From Sinomonas terrae (GTDB taxonomy: Bacteria > Actinomycetota > Actinomycetes > Actinomycetales > Micrococcaceae), in the NCBI RefSeq assembly GCF_022539255.1, contig NZ_JAKZBV010000001.1, forward strand, positions 1,612,001 through 1,676,000: 64,000 bases of DNA, read 5' to 3'. Made by a program: the position numbers and the translations under genes. The notes beneath the pieces were generated by a model that was not told where the DNA came from, made no database searches, and saw only the letters and a list, made by a program, of their open reading frames with translations. Positions 8,295 through 16,258 of this stretch are shown piece after piece; within the stretch, counting starts at the first letter, position 1, and each line of letters begins with the position of its first letter.

Positions 8295-9631
8295 CGTCCG
8301 TCGCAACCGCCATCGACCTCATCACCCGCGCTGAGGCGGAACGCCTCGCTGAAGGAGCGGCTGCGTCTCACGCTGCGTCCGGATCCACTGCTGCCACGAG
8401 CACCTGCAGCGCCGACCTTTCGAAGGGGCCGTGGGAGTTCGACGCCGCGGAGGCTCTCCGGGGAGCGCCCGCCTACGGGCCGGGCGCTTCGAGCGGGGAC
8501 GTCGCCCCGGCGTCGACGCCGCGCCAGGGCCAGCTCCCGCAGGAGTACAAGGAAGCCAGCGAGGACGAACTGCATGCCCGGATTCGTGCAGCGAAGAAGG
8601 CCCTCGGGGACCGCGTCGTCGTGCTCGGCCACTTCTATCAGCGGGACGAAGTCGTGGAGCACGCGGACTTCATGGGCGACTCCTTCCAGCTCGCGAACGC
8701 CGCCCTGACCCGGCCCGACGCCGAGGCCATCGTGTTCTGCGGCGTCCACTTCATGGCGGAGACGGCGGACATCCTCTCGCGCGATGACCAGGCGGTGATC
8801 CTGCCCAACCTCGCCGCGGGCTGCTCGATGGCGGACATGGCCGACATCGACTCGGTCCAGGAATGCTGGGAGCAGCTCGAGGAGCTGTTCGGCACCGAGC
8901 CCGACGCCGACGGACGCGTCCCCGTCATCCCCGTCACGTACATGAACTCCTCCGCCGCACTCAAGGGCTTCTGCGGTGAGCACGGCGGCATTGTGTGCAC
9001 GTCGTCGAACGCGGCGACGGTTCTCGAGTGGGCGTTCGAGCGTGGCCAGCGGGTGCTCTTCTTCCCCGACCAGCACCTCGGCCGCAACACCGCCAAGGCC
9101 ATGGGCGTGCCGCTCGAGCAGATGCCCATGTGGAGCCCGCGCAAGCCGTGGGGCGGCACGGACCCCGAGACCCTCCGGGATTCGCGCGTCATCCTGTGGC
9201 ACGGCTTCTGCTCCGTGCACAAGCGCTTCAACGTGGCGCAGATCGAGAAGGCCCGCGCCGACTACCCAGGGGTGCGCGTCATTGTCCACCCCGAGTGCCC
9301 CATGGAGGTGGTCGATGCGGCCGACGAGTACGGCTCCACCGACTACATCCGCAAGGCTATCGCCGCTGCCACCGAGCCGACCGTGTTCGCCATCGGCACC
9401 GAGGTCAACCTGGTGAACCGGCTCGCCGCCGAATACCCGCAGCACACCATCTTCTGCCTCGATCCCGTCATCTGCCCTTGCTCGACGATGTACCGCATCC
9501 ACCCCGGCTATCTCGCGTGGGTCCTCGAAGGGCTCGTCGAGGGCGAGGTGCGCAACCGCATCGAGGTCCAGGAGGATGTCGCCGCGACGGCTCGCGTGGC
9601 GCTCGAACGGATGCTGGCGGCGCGGCCGTGA
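8291..9631 (+). CDS. nadA: quinolinate synthase NadA
   Basis: 446 residues. NadA condenses iminoaspartate with dihydroxyacetone phosphate to quinolinate, using a [4Fe-4S] cluster. Three cluster cysteines are recognisable in AAGCSMADM, HGFCSVH and CPCSTMYRIHP; further family motifs are LGHFYQRDEVVEHADFMGDS and VTYMNSSAALK. The roughly 90-residue N-terminal extension before the core is long but typical of actinobacterial NadA. It overlaps nrtR by 4 bp and nadB by 4 bp. Confidence 0.95.
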   Translation: MTSVATAIDLITRAEAERLAEGAAASHAASGSTAATSTCSADLSKGPWEFDAAEALRGAPAYGPGASSGDVAPASTPRQGQLPQEYKEASEDELHARIRAAKKALGDRVVVLGHFYQRDEVVEHADFMGDSFQLANAALTRPDAEAIVFCGVHFMAETADILSRDDQAVILPNLAAGCSMADMADIDSVQECWEQLEELFGTEPDADGRVPVIPVTYMNSSAALKGFCGEHGGIVCTSSNAATVLEWAFERGQRVLFFPDQHLGRNTAKAMGVPLEQMPMWSPRKPWGGTDPETLRDSRVILWHGFCSVHKRFNVAQIEKARADYPGVRVIVHPECPMEVVDAADEYGSTDYIRKAIAAATEPTVFAIGTEVNLVNRLAAEYPQHTIFCLDPVICPCSTMYRIHPGYLAWVLEGLVEGEVRNRIEVQEDVAATARVALERMLAARP

Positions 9632-11445
9632 GCGAGCCCAGCCCAGCCCGCCGGTCGGCCAGCCCAGCCCCCCGGTCGGCTCGTCGCTCCATCCGACCTC
9701 GTCTTGCAATTGTCGGCAGCGGAGCCGCCGGGCTCTTCGCCGCGATCTCTGCCGCGGAGGCGGGGGCCGACGTCGTCCTTCTCACGAAGGCCGCGCTCGC
9801 AGAGAGCAACAGCATGCTCGCCCAGGGGGGCTTCTCCGCCGTCCTTCCCGAAGGGCAGCGAGCGCCGGGGGACAGCGTCGAAAGCCACGTGGCGGACACG
9901 ATGGCGGCGGGCGCCCAGCTGGGCACTCGAGCCGCTGTTGTGCTGATGTGCCAGCGGGCGGCGAGCTCTGTTGAGAGCCTCCTCTCCCACGGTGTCGCTT
10001 TCGACCGCGGCCCTGACGGCCGGCTGCTCCTCGGCCTTGAGGCCGCCCACTCGTTCCCGCGCATCCTTCACGCTGGCGGGGACGCAAGCGGCGCTGGCAT
10101 CACTCGCGCGCTCATCGCGCGCGTGCGCAGTCTCGAATCCGAAGGGCGCCTTGAGGTTCTCGAGCGCGCGATGGCCACGGAGGTCGTGCTCGAGGCCGGC
10201 GCAATCGCGGGCGTCGACTACGTTCCGGCGGCCGGCCGGGAGTCAGGAGCGGCTGGAACGTCTGTACGACGTCGGGTCGAAGCTGACGCCGTCCTGCTCG
10301 CCACTGGGGGAGCCGGCCAGCTTTTCGCCCAGACCACGAACCCGAGCGTGGCAACGGGCGACGGCGTGGCCCTCGCCTTCCGAGCCGGCGCCGTGCTGCG
10401 CGACCTCGAGTTCTACCAGTTCCATCCGACGGCGCTCCAGCTCCGTGGCGACGACGGGACGTTGCGCTCCTCCCTCATCTCGGAAGCTGTGCGCGGTGAG
10501 GGTGCGGTGATCCGTGACGCTTCGGGCCGGCGCTTTGTGACCGACTACCACCCACTCGGCGAACTCGCCCCCCGGGACGCCGTCTCGCGGGCGCTCGCCC
10601 TCCACAGCAGGGCTGGCGGCGGCGAAGCGTACCTCGACGCCACCGGAATTGAGGCCGAACGCGGCGCCGGATTCCTCGCGCGGCGCTTCCCGAGCCTCGA
10701 CGCCATGACGCGCGCGGCAGGCTACGACTGGCGGCGAGATCTCCTCCCGATCGCCCCCGCGGCGCACTACTGGATGGGCGGGGTCGCCACCGACCTCGAC
10801 GGTGCGACGAGTGTCCCCGGCCTCTATGCTGCCGGAGAGGTGGCCTGCACAGGCGTCCATGGGGCGAATCGCCTCGCCTCGAACTCGCTCCTGGAAGGCG
10901 TTGTGTTCGCAGCACGCGCCGTCGAGCATTTCCTGACACAGCCGAGGGGGTGGGCGGGGCCCGACCAGCGTGACGTGCCCGACGAAGCCATGCCTGAGCT
11001 CGCGCTGTCACCGGGTCGCTCGGCGTCGGCCGGACGCTCGGCGTCGGCCGGTCGCTCGGCGTCGGCCGGTCGCTCGGCGTCGGCCGGTCGCTCGGCGTCG
11101 GCCGGTCGCTCGGCGTCGGCCACTCAATCGTCGTCGTCCTCCATTCGCTCGGCGACCCACGCCGAGGTCGCGGCGCTCATGGAGCGAGACGCGGGTGTCC
11201 TGCGCGATGCCGAGGGTCTCGCCCGCGCGGCTGCTGAGCTCGCGACGCTCTCCTCGGGAGACCCCGAGACCGAGAATCTCATCCTTGCCGGCAGGCTCCT
11301 CGTCGCGGCGGCAGCCGCGCGTGAGGAATCAGTCGGAGCCCATTTCCGACTCGACTTCCCCGGCCGCCGCTCTGCCGAGGGCAACGCGGAAGTCGCGGTC
11401 GACGTCGCACGCCAGCCTGTCCTGGCGGGAAGGAGCGCCTCATGA
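9628..11445 (+). CDS. nadB: L-aspartate oxidase NadB
   Basis: 605 residues. It oxidises L-aspartate to iminoaspartate with FAD and hands it to NadA. FAD motif IVGSGAAGLFAAISAAEAG near the N-terminus, substrate/flavin region FYQFHPTAL, SEAVRGEGA, active-site GGVATDLDG and AAGEVACTGVHGANRLASNSLLEG. Start is the GTG at 9628 overlapping the nadA stop (GTGA). Between catalytic and C-terminal helical domains lies an insert of six perfect GRSASA repeats (11014-11121); related Arg/Ser/Ala patches occur at both termini (RRSASPAP..., AGRSAS at the end). Confidence 0.93.
   Translation: MSEPSPARRSASPAPRSARRSIRPRLAIVGSGAAGLFAAISAAEAGADVVLLTKAALAESNSMLAQGGFSAVLPEGQRAPGDSVESHVADTMAAGAQLGTRAAVVLMCQRAASSVESLLSHGVAFDRGPDGRLLLGLEAAHSFPRILHAGGDASGAGITRALIARVRSLESEGRLEVLERAMATEVVLEAGAIAGVDYVPAAGRESGAAGTSVRRRVEADAVLLATGGAGQLFAQTTNPSVATGDGVALAFRAGAVLRDLEFYQFHPTALQLRGDDGTLRSSLISEAVRGEGAVIRDASGRRFVTDYHPLGELAPRDAVSRALALHSRAGGGEAYLDATGIEAERGAGFLARRFPSLDAMTRAAGYDWRRDLLPIAPAAHYWMGGVATDLDGATSVPGLYAAGEVACTGVHGANRLASNSLLEGVVFAARAVEHFLTQPRGWAGPDQRDVPDEAMPELALSPGRSASAGRSASAGRSASAGRSASAGRSASAGRSASATQSSSSSIRSATHAEVAALMERDAGVLRDAEGLARAAAELATLSSGDPETENLILAGRLLVAAAAAREESVGAHFRLDFPGRRSAEGNAEVAVDVARQPVLAGRSAS
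11014..11121 (+). repeat. six 18-bp tandem repeats inside nadB
   Basis: Unit GGTCGCTCGGCGTCGGCC repeated six times (one copy with a single T-to-A change), exactly in frame, encoding (GRSASA)6. It falls in the interdomain linker of NadB, where extra length is tolerated. Confidence 0.95.
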
Positions 11446-12386
11446 CGGCGCACGCTGTTCAGGCCGCTCGGCCACTCGTCTCGGCTAGCCCCATGCCTCC
11501 CGCCCCGGCGGCGCTCGGGCGCGTCCTCGAGCTCGCCTATGCCGAGGACGCGCCCCACGGCGACATCACATCGCTCGCCCTCATCCCGGAATCGGCGCGG
11601 GCCACCGCCGAGCTCCGAGCTCGGGTCCCCGGCGTCTTCTCGGGCGGCCCGGTCATCGAGGCGGGCTTCCGGCTCCACGACCCGCAGGTCAGGGTCGAGT
11701 TGCTCATTCCTGAGGGAGCTGCCTTTGAGACTGGCACTGTCCTAGCCCGTGTCTCGGGCCGGGCGCGCGAGCTGCTCACCGCGGAGCGGGTGGTGCTCAA
11801 TCTGGTCCAGCGGATGAGCGCCATTGCCACCCTCACTGCCCGATATGTGGCATTGACCACGGGAACGAAGGCCCGGATCGTGGACACGCGCAAGACCACC
11901 CCGGGCCTCCGAGAGCTCGAACGCTATGCGGTGCGCTGCGGCGGTGGCCGGAACCATCGCTTCAGCCTCTCCGACGCGGTCATGGCCAAGGACAATCACC
12001 TCGCGGTTCTGACCGGGGGAGACCCTGCCAAGCTCACCGACGTGCTGCGCGCCGCGCGCGACCGGCTCGGTCACACGACCCATTTCGAGGTCGAGGTGGA
12101 CGCGATCGAGCAGATCGAGCCCGTGCTCGCCGCGGGGGTGGACACGATCATGCTCGACAACTTCACTCCTGAGCAGCTTCGCGAAGGCGTCGCGCTCGTC
12201 GCGGGGCGTGCGATTGTCGAGGCGAGCGGCGGCGTGAACCTTGGCACTGTCGCAGCGATCGCGGCCTCGGGCGTGGACGTCATCTCAGTCGGCGCGCTCA
12301 CGCACTCGGTCGTCAACCTCGACTTGGGCCTCGATGTTGTGCTGGACGCTTCCCAGCTCAGGACTTCGGAGGGAGATCTGGCGTGA
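11442..12386 (+). CDS. nadC: nicotinate-nucleotide pyrophosphorylase (quinolinate phosphoribosyltransferase) NadC
   Basis: 314 residues. Converts quinolinate and PRPP to nicotinate mononucleotide. Family motifs: LAYAEDAPHGDITS at the N-terminus, ERVVLNLVQRMSAIAT, VDTRKTTPGLRELERYAVRCGGGRNHR (split for length: DTRKTTPGLR and CGGGRNHR), the lysine of MAKDNH, and the barrel end EASGGVNLGT and DVISVGALTHS. ATG overlaps the nadB stop (ATGA); its own stop overlaps the desulfurase start (GTGA). Confidence 0.94.
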   Translation: MTAHAVQAARPLVSASPMPPAPAALGRVLELAYAEDAPHGDITSLALIPESARATAELRARVPGVFSGGPVIEAGFRLHDPQVRVELLIPEGAAFETGTVLARVSGRARELLTAERVVLNLVQRMSAIATLTARYVALTTGTKARIVDTRKTTPGLRELERYAVRCGGGRNHRFSLSDAVMAKDNHLAVLTGGDPAKLTDVLRAARDRLGHTTHFEVEVDAIEQIEPVLAAGVDTIMLDNFTPEQLREGVALVAGRAIVEASGGVNLGTVAAIAASGVDVISVGALTHSVVNLDLGLDVVLDASQLRTSEGDLA

Positions 12387-13540
12387 TCTACCTCGACGCC
12401 GCCGGCACGACTCCTGTGCGCCGAGAGGTCCTCGAGGCGATGTGGCCCTACCTCACGGGCGATTTTGGGAACGCCTCGAGCCATCACGAGCTCGGCGAGC
12501 GGGCGCGGGCCGCGCTCGAGTCGGCGCGTGCCGACGTAGCGCGCGTCCTCGGCTGCCGGTCCGGCGAGGTGACTTTCACCTCGGGCGGCACGGAGGCAGA
12601 CAACTTGGCGGTCAAGGGGATCGCGCTCGCGCGGCGGACGGCGGACGCACGGCGCAACCGGGTTGCCGTGAGCGCCATCGAGCACCCGGCGGTCCTCGAG
12701 TCCGCGCGGAGCCTCGCCCGCCTCCATGGGTTCGCCGTCGACGTCGTCCCGGTCGACGGGGCGGGTCGGATCACGCCCGAGTCGCTCGCCGCCGTCGTCG
12801 GCCCCGAGACGGCAGTTGTCTCCGTGATGTACGCAAACAACGAGGTGGGCACTGTCCAGCCGCTCGCCGAGCTCGCCGCCGTGGCCAGTGCGGCGCGGGT
12901 GCCGCTCCACACCGACGCGGTGCAGGCTGCGGGAATGCTCCCGCTCGATGTGCGCGAGCTCGGTGTCGACGCCCTCAGCATCTCCGGCCACAAGCTGGGC
13001 GCGCCCAAGGGTGTCGGAGTGTTGTACTCCGCGGGTCGGCTGACCGTCGAGCCACTCGTCGACGGCGGAGGCCAGGAGCGCGGGCTACGCTCGGGAACCG
13101 AGAACGTCGCGGGCGCCGTCGCCCTCGCCACAGCCTTGCGGCTCGCCGAGGCAGAGCGTCCGACGGCGGCGCCGCGCCTCGCGGGCCTCCGCCGTGCGTT
13201 CGTTGACCGCGTCACCGAGCTAGTGCCCGACGCCGTCATCACGGGCGACCCCGAACAACGTCTGCCCGGGAGCGCATCCTTCTGCTTCCCTCGCGTCAGC
13301 GGCGAGTCGGTGCTGCTCGAGCTCGAGCGCCGGGGGGTGGTGTGCTCCTCGGGGTCGGCATGCGCTGCGGGCTCGAGTGATCCCTCACATGTGCTCCTCG
13401 CGCTGGGCATCGATGCGGAGACCGCGCAGACGGCAGTGCGCTTCACGCTCCCGCCCACGATTACCCGAGAAGAACTCGAGACGGCCGCCCTCGCCCTCGG
13501 CGACTCCTATGCCGCGGTGACCGGCATCGCCCATCGGTAA
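12383..13540 (+). CDS. cysteine desulfurase (NifS/IscS-like) of the NAD operon
   Basis: 385 residues, class V aminotransferase fold. PLP lysine in SGHKLGAPKG, catalytic cysteine in SSGSACAAGSSDPSH, and conserved YLDAAGTTP and TSGGTEADN. It takes sulfur from cysteine. Last gene of the operon, joined to nadC by GTGA; the sensible role is to supply sulfur for the NadA [4Fe-4S] cluster, an arrangement known from Bacillus (nifS next to nadABC). GTG start 12383 gives an N-terminus that begins directly at the conserved YLDAAGTTP motif. Confidence 0.9.
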   Translation: MIYLDAAGTTPVRREVLEAMWPYLTGDFGNASSHHELGERARAALESARADVARVLGCRSGEVTFTSGGTEADNLAVKGIALARRTADARRNRVAVSAIEHPAVLESARSLARLHGFAVDVVPVDGAGRITPESLAAVVGPETAVVSVMYANNEVGTVQPLAELAAVASAARVPLHTDAVQAAGMLPLDVRELGVDALSISGHKLGAPKGVGVLYSAGRLTVEPLVDGGGQERGLRSGTENVAGAVALATALRLAEAERPTAAPRLAGLRRAFVDRVTELVPDAVITGDPEQRLPGSASFCFPRVSGESVLLELERRGVVCSSGSACAAGSSDPSHVLLALGIDAETAQTAVRFTLPPTITREELETAALALGDSYAAVTGIAHR

Positions 13541-13547
13541 GCCGAAG

Positions 13548-13760
13548 ACCGCGGGCGGGTGGCCGGGACCGCGGGCGGGTGACCGGGGTCGCGGACGGCT
13601 AGCCGGGGTCGCGACGGGTAGCCGGGGTCGCGACGGGTAGCCGGGGTCGCGACGGGTAGCCGGGACCGCGGGCGGGCAGCCGGGACCGCGGGCGGGCAGC
13701 CGGGACCGCGGGCGGGCAGCCGGGACCGCGGGCGGGCAGCCGGGACCGCGGGCGGGCAGA
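13548..13760. repeat. intergenic tandem repeats of 19-20 bp
   Basis: Between the desulfurase and the convergent HNH gene: degenerate copies, then three CCGGGGTCGCGACGGGTAG units (19 bp) and five CCGGGACCGCGGGCGGGCAG units (20 bp). No gene is supported here. It separates two convergent genes and may act as a transcription barrier or simply be an expanded minisatellite. Confidence 0.9.
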
Positions 13761-13823
13761 GGATACGGCGCTACGGCAGCGGAAATCTGGGCCTCAGGAC
13801 TCGGCCTCAGGAACGGTAGTGGT

Positions 13824-15494
13824 TCAGAACGGAGGCGGTGCATCTCCTTCTGGGTACGTGATATAGCGGTGGCCTGATGGAGCGGTCCACTCCAAAGTTC
13901 CGGGTGGAGGCGGGGCATGGGGTGAGGCGCTAGGGACGCTCGATCCGGAGTCTCCGGGCGCCGAATTTCTTCGAGCGTCGCCTCCCGGACCTTCCGGACG
14001 GTGCTCTGGAGCCTCCGGAAGGTGCTCAACGCCAATCTGGGCGACCTTCCAATGGCCCAGGGTCTTGAGCCGGTGGTGCTCGCGGCAGAGCAGCGCGAGG
14101 TTGTTTGTGTCCGTCGCTCCGCCCTCTGACCATTCTTGAGTGTGGTCGGCCTCGACCGCCGCGGCCGGCTTGTCGCAGCCGGGGAATCGGCAGGTCCTGT
14201 CCCGCGCACCAAGGAAGCGCCGCATCGCAAGCGTGGGCGTGTAACGCCGTCGTCCGACGGCAAGGGGAGCGCCGGTGTCCGGGTCGACATACAGCCGAGT
14301 CCAAGTCGAAGCCTCGGAGGCCAGAAGCCGGGCCGCTTCGCAATCAATCGCCCCGTAACCGACGATCTCACCGGGCGCATCTGAGCCGCCGAGTATCGTG
14401 CGCGCGGGAATCGTCACAATGAGTTCGGTACGGACGCCGCCGGTTGGTCCCTGAGGCCTCGGACTGCCCTTCACGGCGTCGGGATGCGGAGTGAGTCCGG
14501 CGATGCTGTCGCAGCCTGGGTCGGGATGCGGAGTGAGTCCCGCGATGCTGTCGCAGCCTGGGTCGGGATGCGGAGCGAGTCCCGCGATTCCCTCACAGGC
14601 TGCGTCCGTTAGTAGATCCGCCAACGCATCGGCCCTGAGTTGGTTGATCGTCCGGCCTTCTACCGGACCCTGCAGCGATCGGGCGATGGCCTCCAGACGC
14701 GTGTCAATTGCGGCGCCCGTCTCAAGGGGGAGATAGGCCGAAAGCCAGCACATCCCGTCCTGCGCCGGTTCAAGGTCAACACGCCGGTGGGCGGACGCTC
14801 GTTCCTTTCGGGCTTCCAACGACTCACCTGCATGGTTCTCGGCCAAGCGGCGGAGCCGGCGCCTCAGAGTACCTTGACTAGGAAGCTGATCCGAGTCGGG
14901 CGGACAGGCGATCGTGACGGCCTGAGCAGCGAACGTGCTGAGGCCCTCCGGCGGGACGGGGGCGGCGGCCTCGAGGATCGCGTTGGCCCGACGGCGGGGG
15001 AGATCCCCGGAGGCCATGCGGTCTAGGAGGGGCGCCCAAGCGGGAGCCGTGATGGTAAGGGCCTCTGCAACTGCAGCCTTCGCAGTGCGCTGGGAGATCC
15101 GCAGCGCCGCCGCCATCTCCGAGGCGGCCACGCTGGGGGCATCCAGTCGGTGGACCGGATTCTCCGAAGAACCGCCGACTGCCGCCGTGAGCGCTGCGAG
15201 GGCCACGGCCTTTCTGGCCTCAAGTCGGGCCTGCTCTGCGTCGATCTCCTGCAGTTCGACCACGAGGGCGTCAGCACGCGCTGCTCGCGCCCGGACCACG
15301 ATGGCCGCAGGGGAAAGGGTTGCCTCCCAAAGTGCTTCGAGCTCATCGTCGTCCTCCCGCAGATCAAAGAGGGCTGGATCGACGCGGGGCGGGTCTAGTA
15401 GCCTCGCGGATGGGTGAGCGCTGAGGTCCCAGCCGTCCTCCCCCAGAGGATCGGCTGGAATCACCCACGACGCCCCTCGATATCCATGGCTCAA
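13824..15494 (-). CDS. DUF222 / HNH endonuclease domain protein (13E12 repeat family)
   Basis: Up to 556 residues. An N-terminal DUF222 region is followed by a C-terminal HNH domain with the zinc-type pattern CRFPGCDKPA...EADHTQEWSEGG...NLALLCREHHR. Such proteins are abundant, multi-copy and poorly understood in Actinobacteria; DNA cleavage is expected from the fold. Around residue 320 three 14-residue repeats (GCDSIAGLTPHPDP) occur. The start is uncertain: the longest frame begins at a TTG with a GGAG close by; an internal GTG is possible. Proline-rich C-terminus. Confidence 0.85.
   Translation of the reverse strand: MSHGYRGASWVIPADPLGEDGWDLSAHPSARLLDPPRVDPALFDLREDDDELEALWEATLSPAAIVVRARAARADALVVELQEIDAEQARLEARKAVALAALTAAVGGSSENPVHRLDAPSVAASEMAAALRISQRTAKAAVAEALTITAPAWAPLLDRMASGDLPRRRANAILEAAAPVPPEGLSTFAAQAVTIACPPDSDQLPSQGTLRRRLRRLAENHAGESLEARKERASAHRRVDLEPAQDGMCWLSAYLPLETGAAIDTRLEAIARSLQGPVEGRTINQLRADALADLLTDAACEGIAGLAPHPDPGCDSIAGLTPHPDPGCDSIAGLTPHPDAVKGSPRPQGPTGGVRTELIVTIPARTILGGSDAPGEIVGYGAIDCEAARLLASEASTWTRLYVDPDTGAPLAVGRRRYTPTLAMRRFLGARDRTCRFPGCDKPAAAVEADHTQEWSEGGATDTNNLALLCREHHRLKTLGHWKVAQIGVEHLPEAPEHRPEGPGGDARRNSAPGDSGSSVPSASPHAPPPPGTLEWTAPSGHRYITYPEGDAPPPF
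14479..14604 (-). repeat. three 42-bp tandem repeats inside the HNH gene
   Basis: A 42-bp unit repeats at 14479, 14521 and 14563 (last copy diverged), in frame, giving the 14-residue units GCDSIAGLTPHPDP. Confidence 0.9.
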
Positions 15495-15693
15495 GTCTCC
15501 GGGAGGGGTCCGACATTTCTGGCTGACCCCGAACAGGAGGATTCAGGCGTACGCGCCCCTGCTGGGATTGAACCCCAGCTCAGGCAACTCGTGCCTGCTC
15601 AGCGATTCGCGGGCGGCGCAGGCAACTCGTGCTAGCTCAAGCATTGCTGCAGGCTGAGATAACTCGTGCCAGGTCGCGCCATACCGCGCTGGA

Positions 15694-16188
15694 TCAGGCG
15701 TTCCGCGCTCGTCGGAACACCCAGTAACGCAGCAGGACGAAACGGGCCGCGGTCGCTACCCAGCCCGCGAGGGTCGTGGTCCACAGCTCCTCGGCGACGC
15801 CAGCGTTCGGCTCGGCCCACAGGAGGGCCCAGAGGCTCCCGCTCGTGAGCGCGAGGGCGATGACGAGGGCCACGAGACCCTGAAGATGGTCGTGGAGGCG
15901 GCGCCGCCGCTCGTGGATGTGGAAGGTGAACCGACGGTTCAGCTCGGTGTTGAGCAGTGACGTCACGATGAGAGCGGTGGCATTCGCCCCGGTCGGGCCG
16001 ATTGGGAAGCGCAGGCTCGCGTAGAGGCCCATGGAGGCCGCCGTGCAGATGACGCCAACTCCCGTAAACCTCGCGAGCTGCCGAACGACCGGACGACGGG
16101 CGGCGCCCCGCACCCAGCCCCACCGCGAGGATGCGGTGAGGGCGTTGGGCCGGGGGCCGTCCGTCATCGTGGGCGGTGTCGACGTCAT
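15694..16188 (-). CDS. GtrA family membrane protein
   Basis: 164 residues and four predicted membrane helices, with the GtrA-type features FTGVGVICTAASMGLYASL and LLNTELNRRFTF and a final helix ending RYWVFRR. GtrA proteins are thought to move polyprenyl-linked sugars across the membrane for cell-envelope glycosylation. No glycosyltransferase partner lies nearby. Confidence 0.85.
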   Translation of the reverse strand: MTSTPPTMTDGPRPNALTASSRWGWVRGAARRPVVRQLARFTGVGVICTAASMGLYASLRFPIGPTGANATALIVTSLLNTELNRRFTFHIHERRRRLHDHLQGLVALVIALALTSGSLWALLWAEPNAGVAEELWTTTLAGWVATAARFVLLRYWVFRRARNA

Positions 16189-16258
16189 TGCTTCAGCTTG
16201 CCATCAACTTCTGTGCCCGCGCTGTGCCGCAGCGATGCTTGCCCAAGGTGTGGGCCAG

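Noticed and set aside
13548..13760. CRISPR array
   Set aside because: Units are 19-20 bp, contiguous and without unique spacers; no cas genes.
15540..15660. tRNA-like T-arm (GCTGGG...CCCAGC with TTCAAT) on the minus strand
   Set aside because: The loop and stem do not fit T-arm geometry, and no acceptor or anticodon stem can be folded; likely a chance hairpin. Three short copies of an AACTCGTGC-type motif here also lack context.
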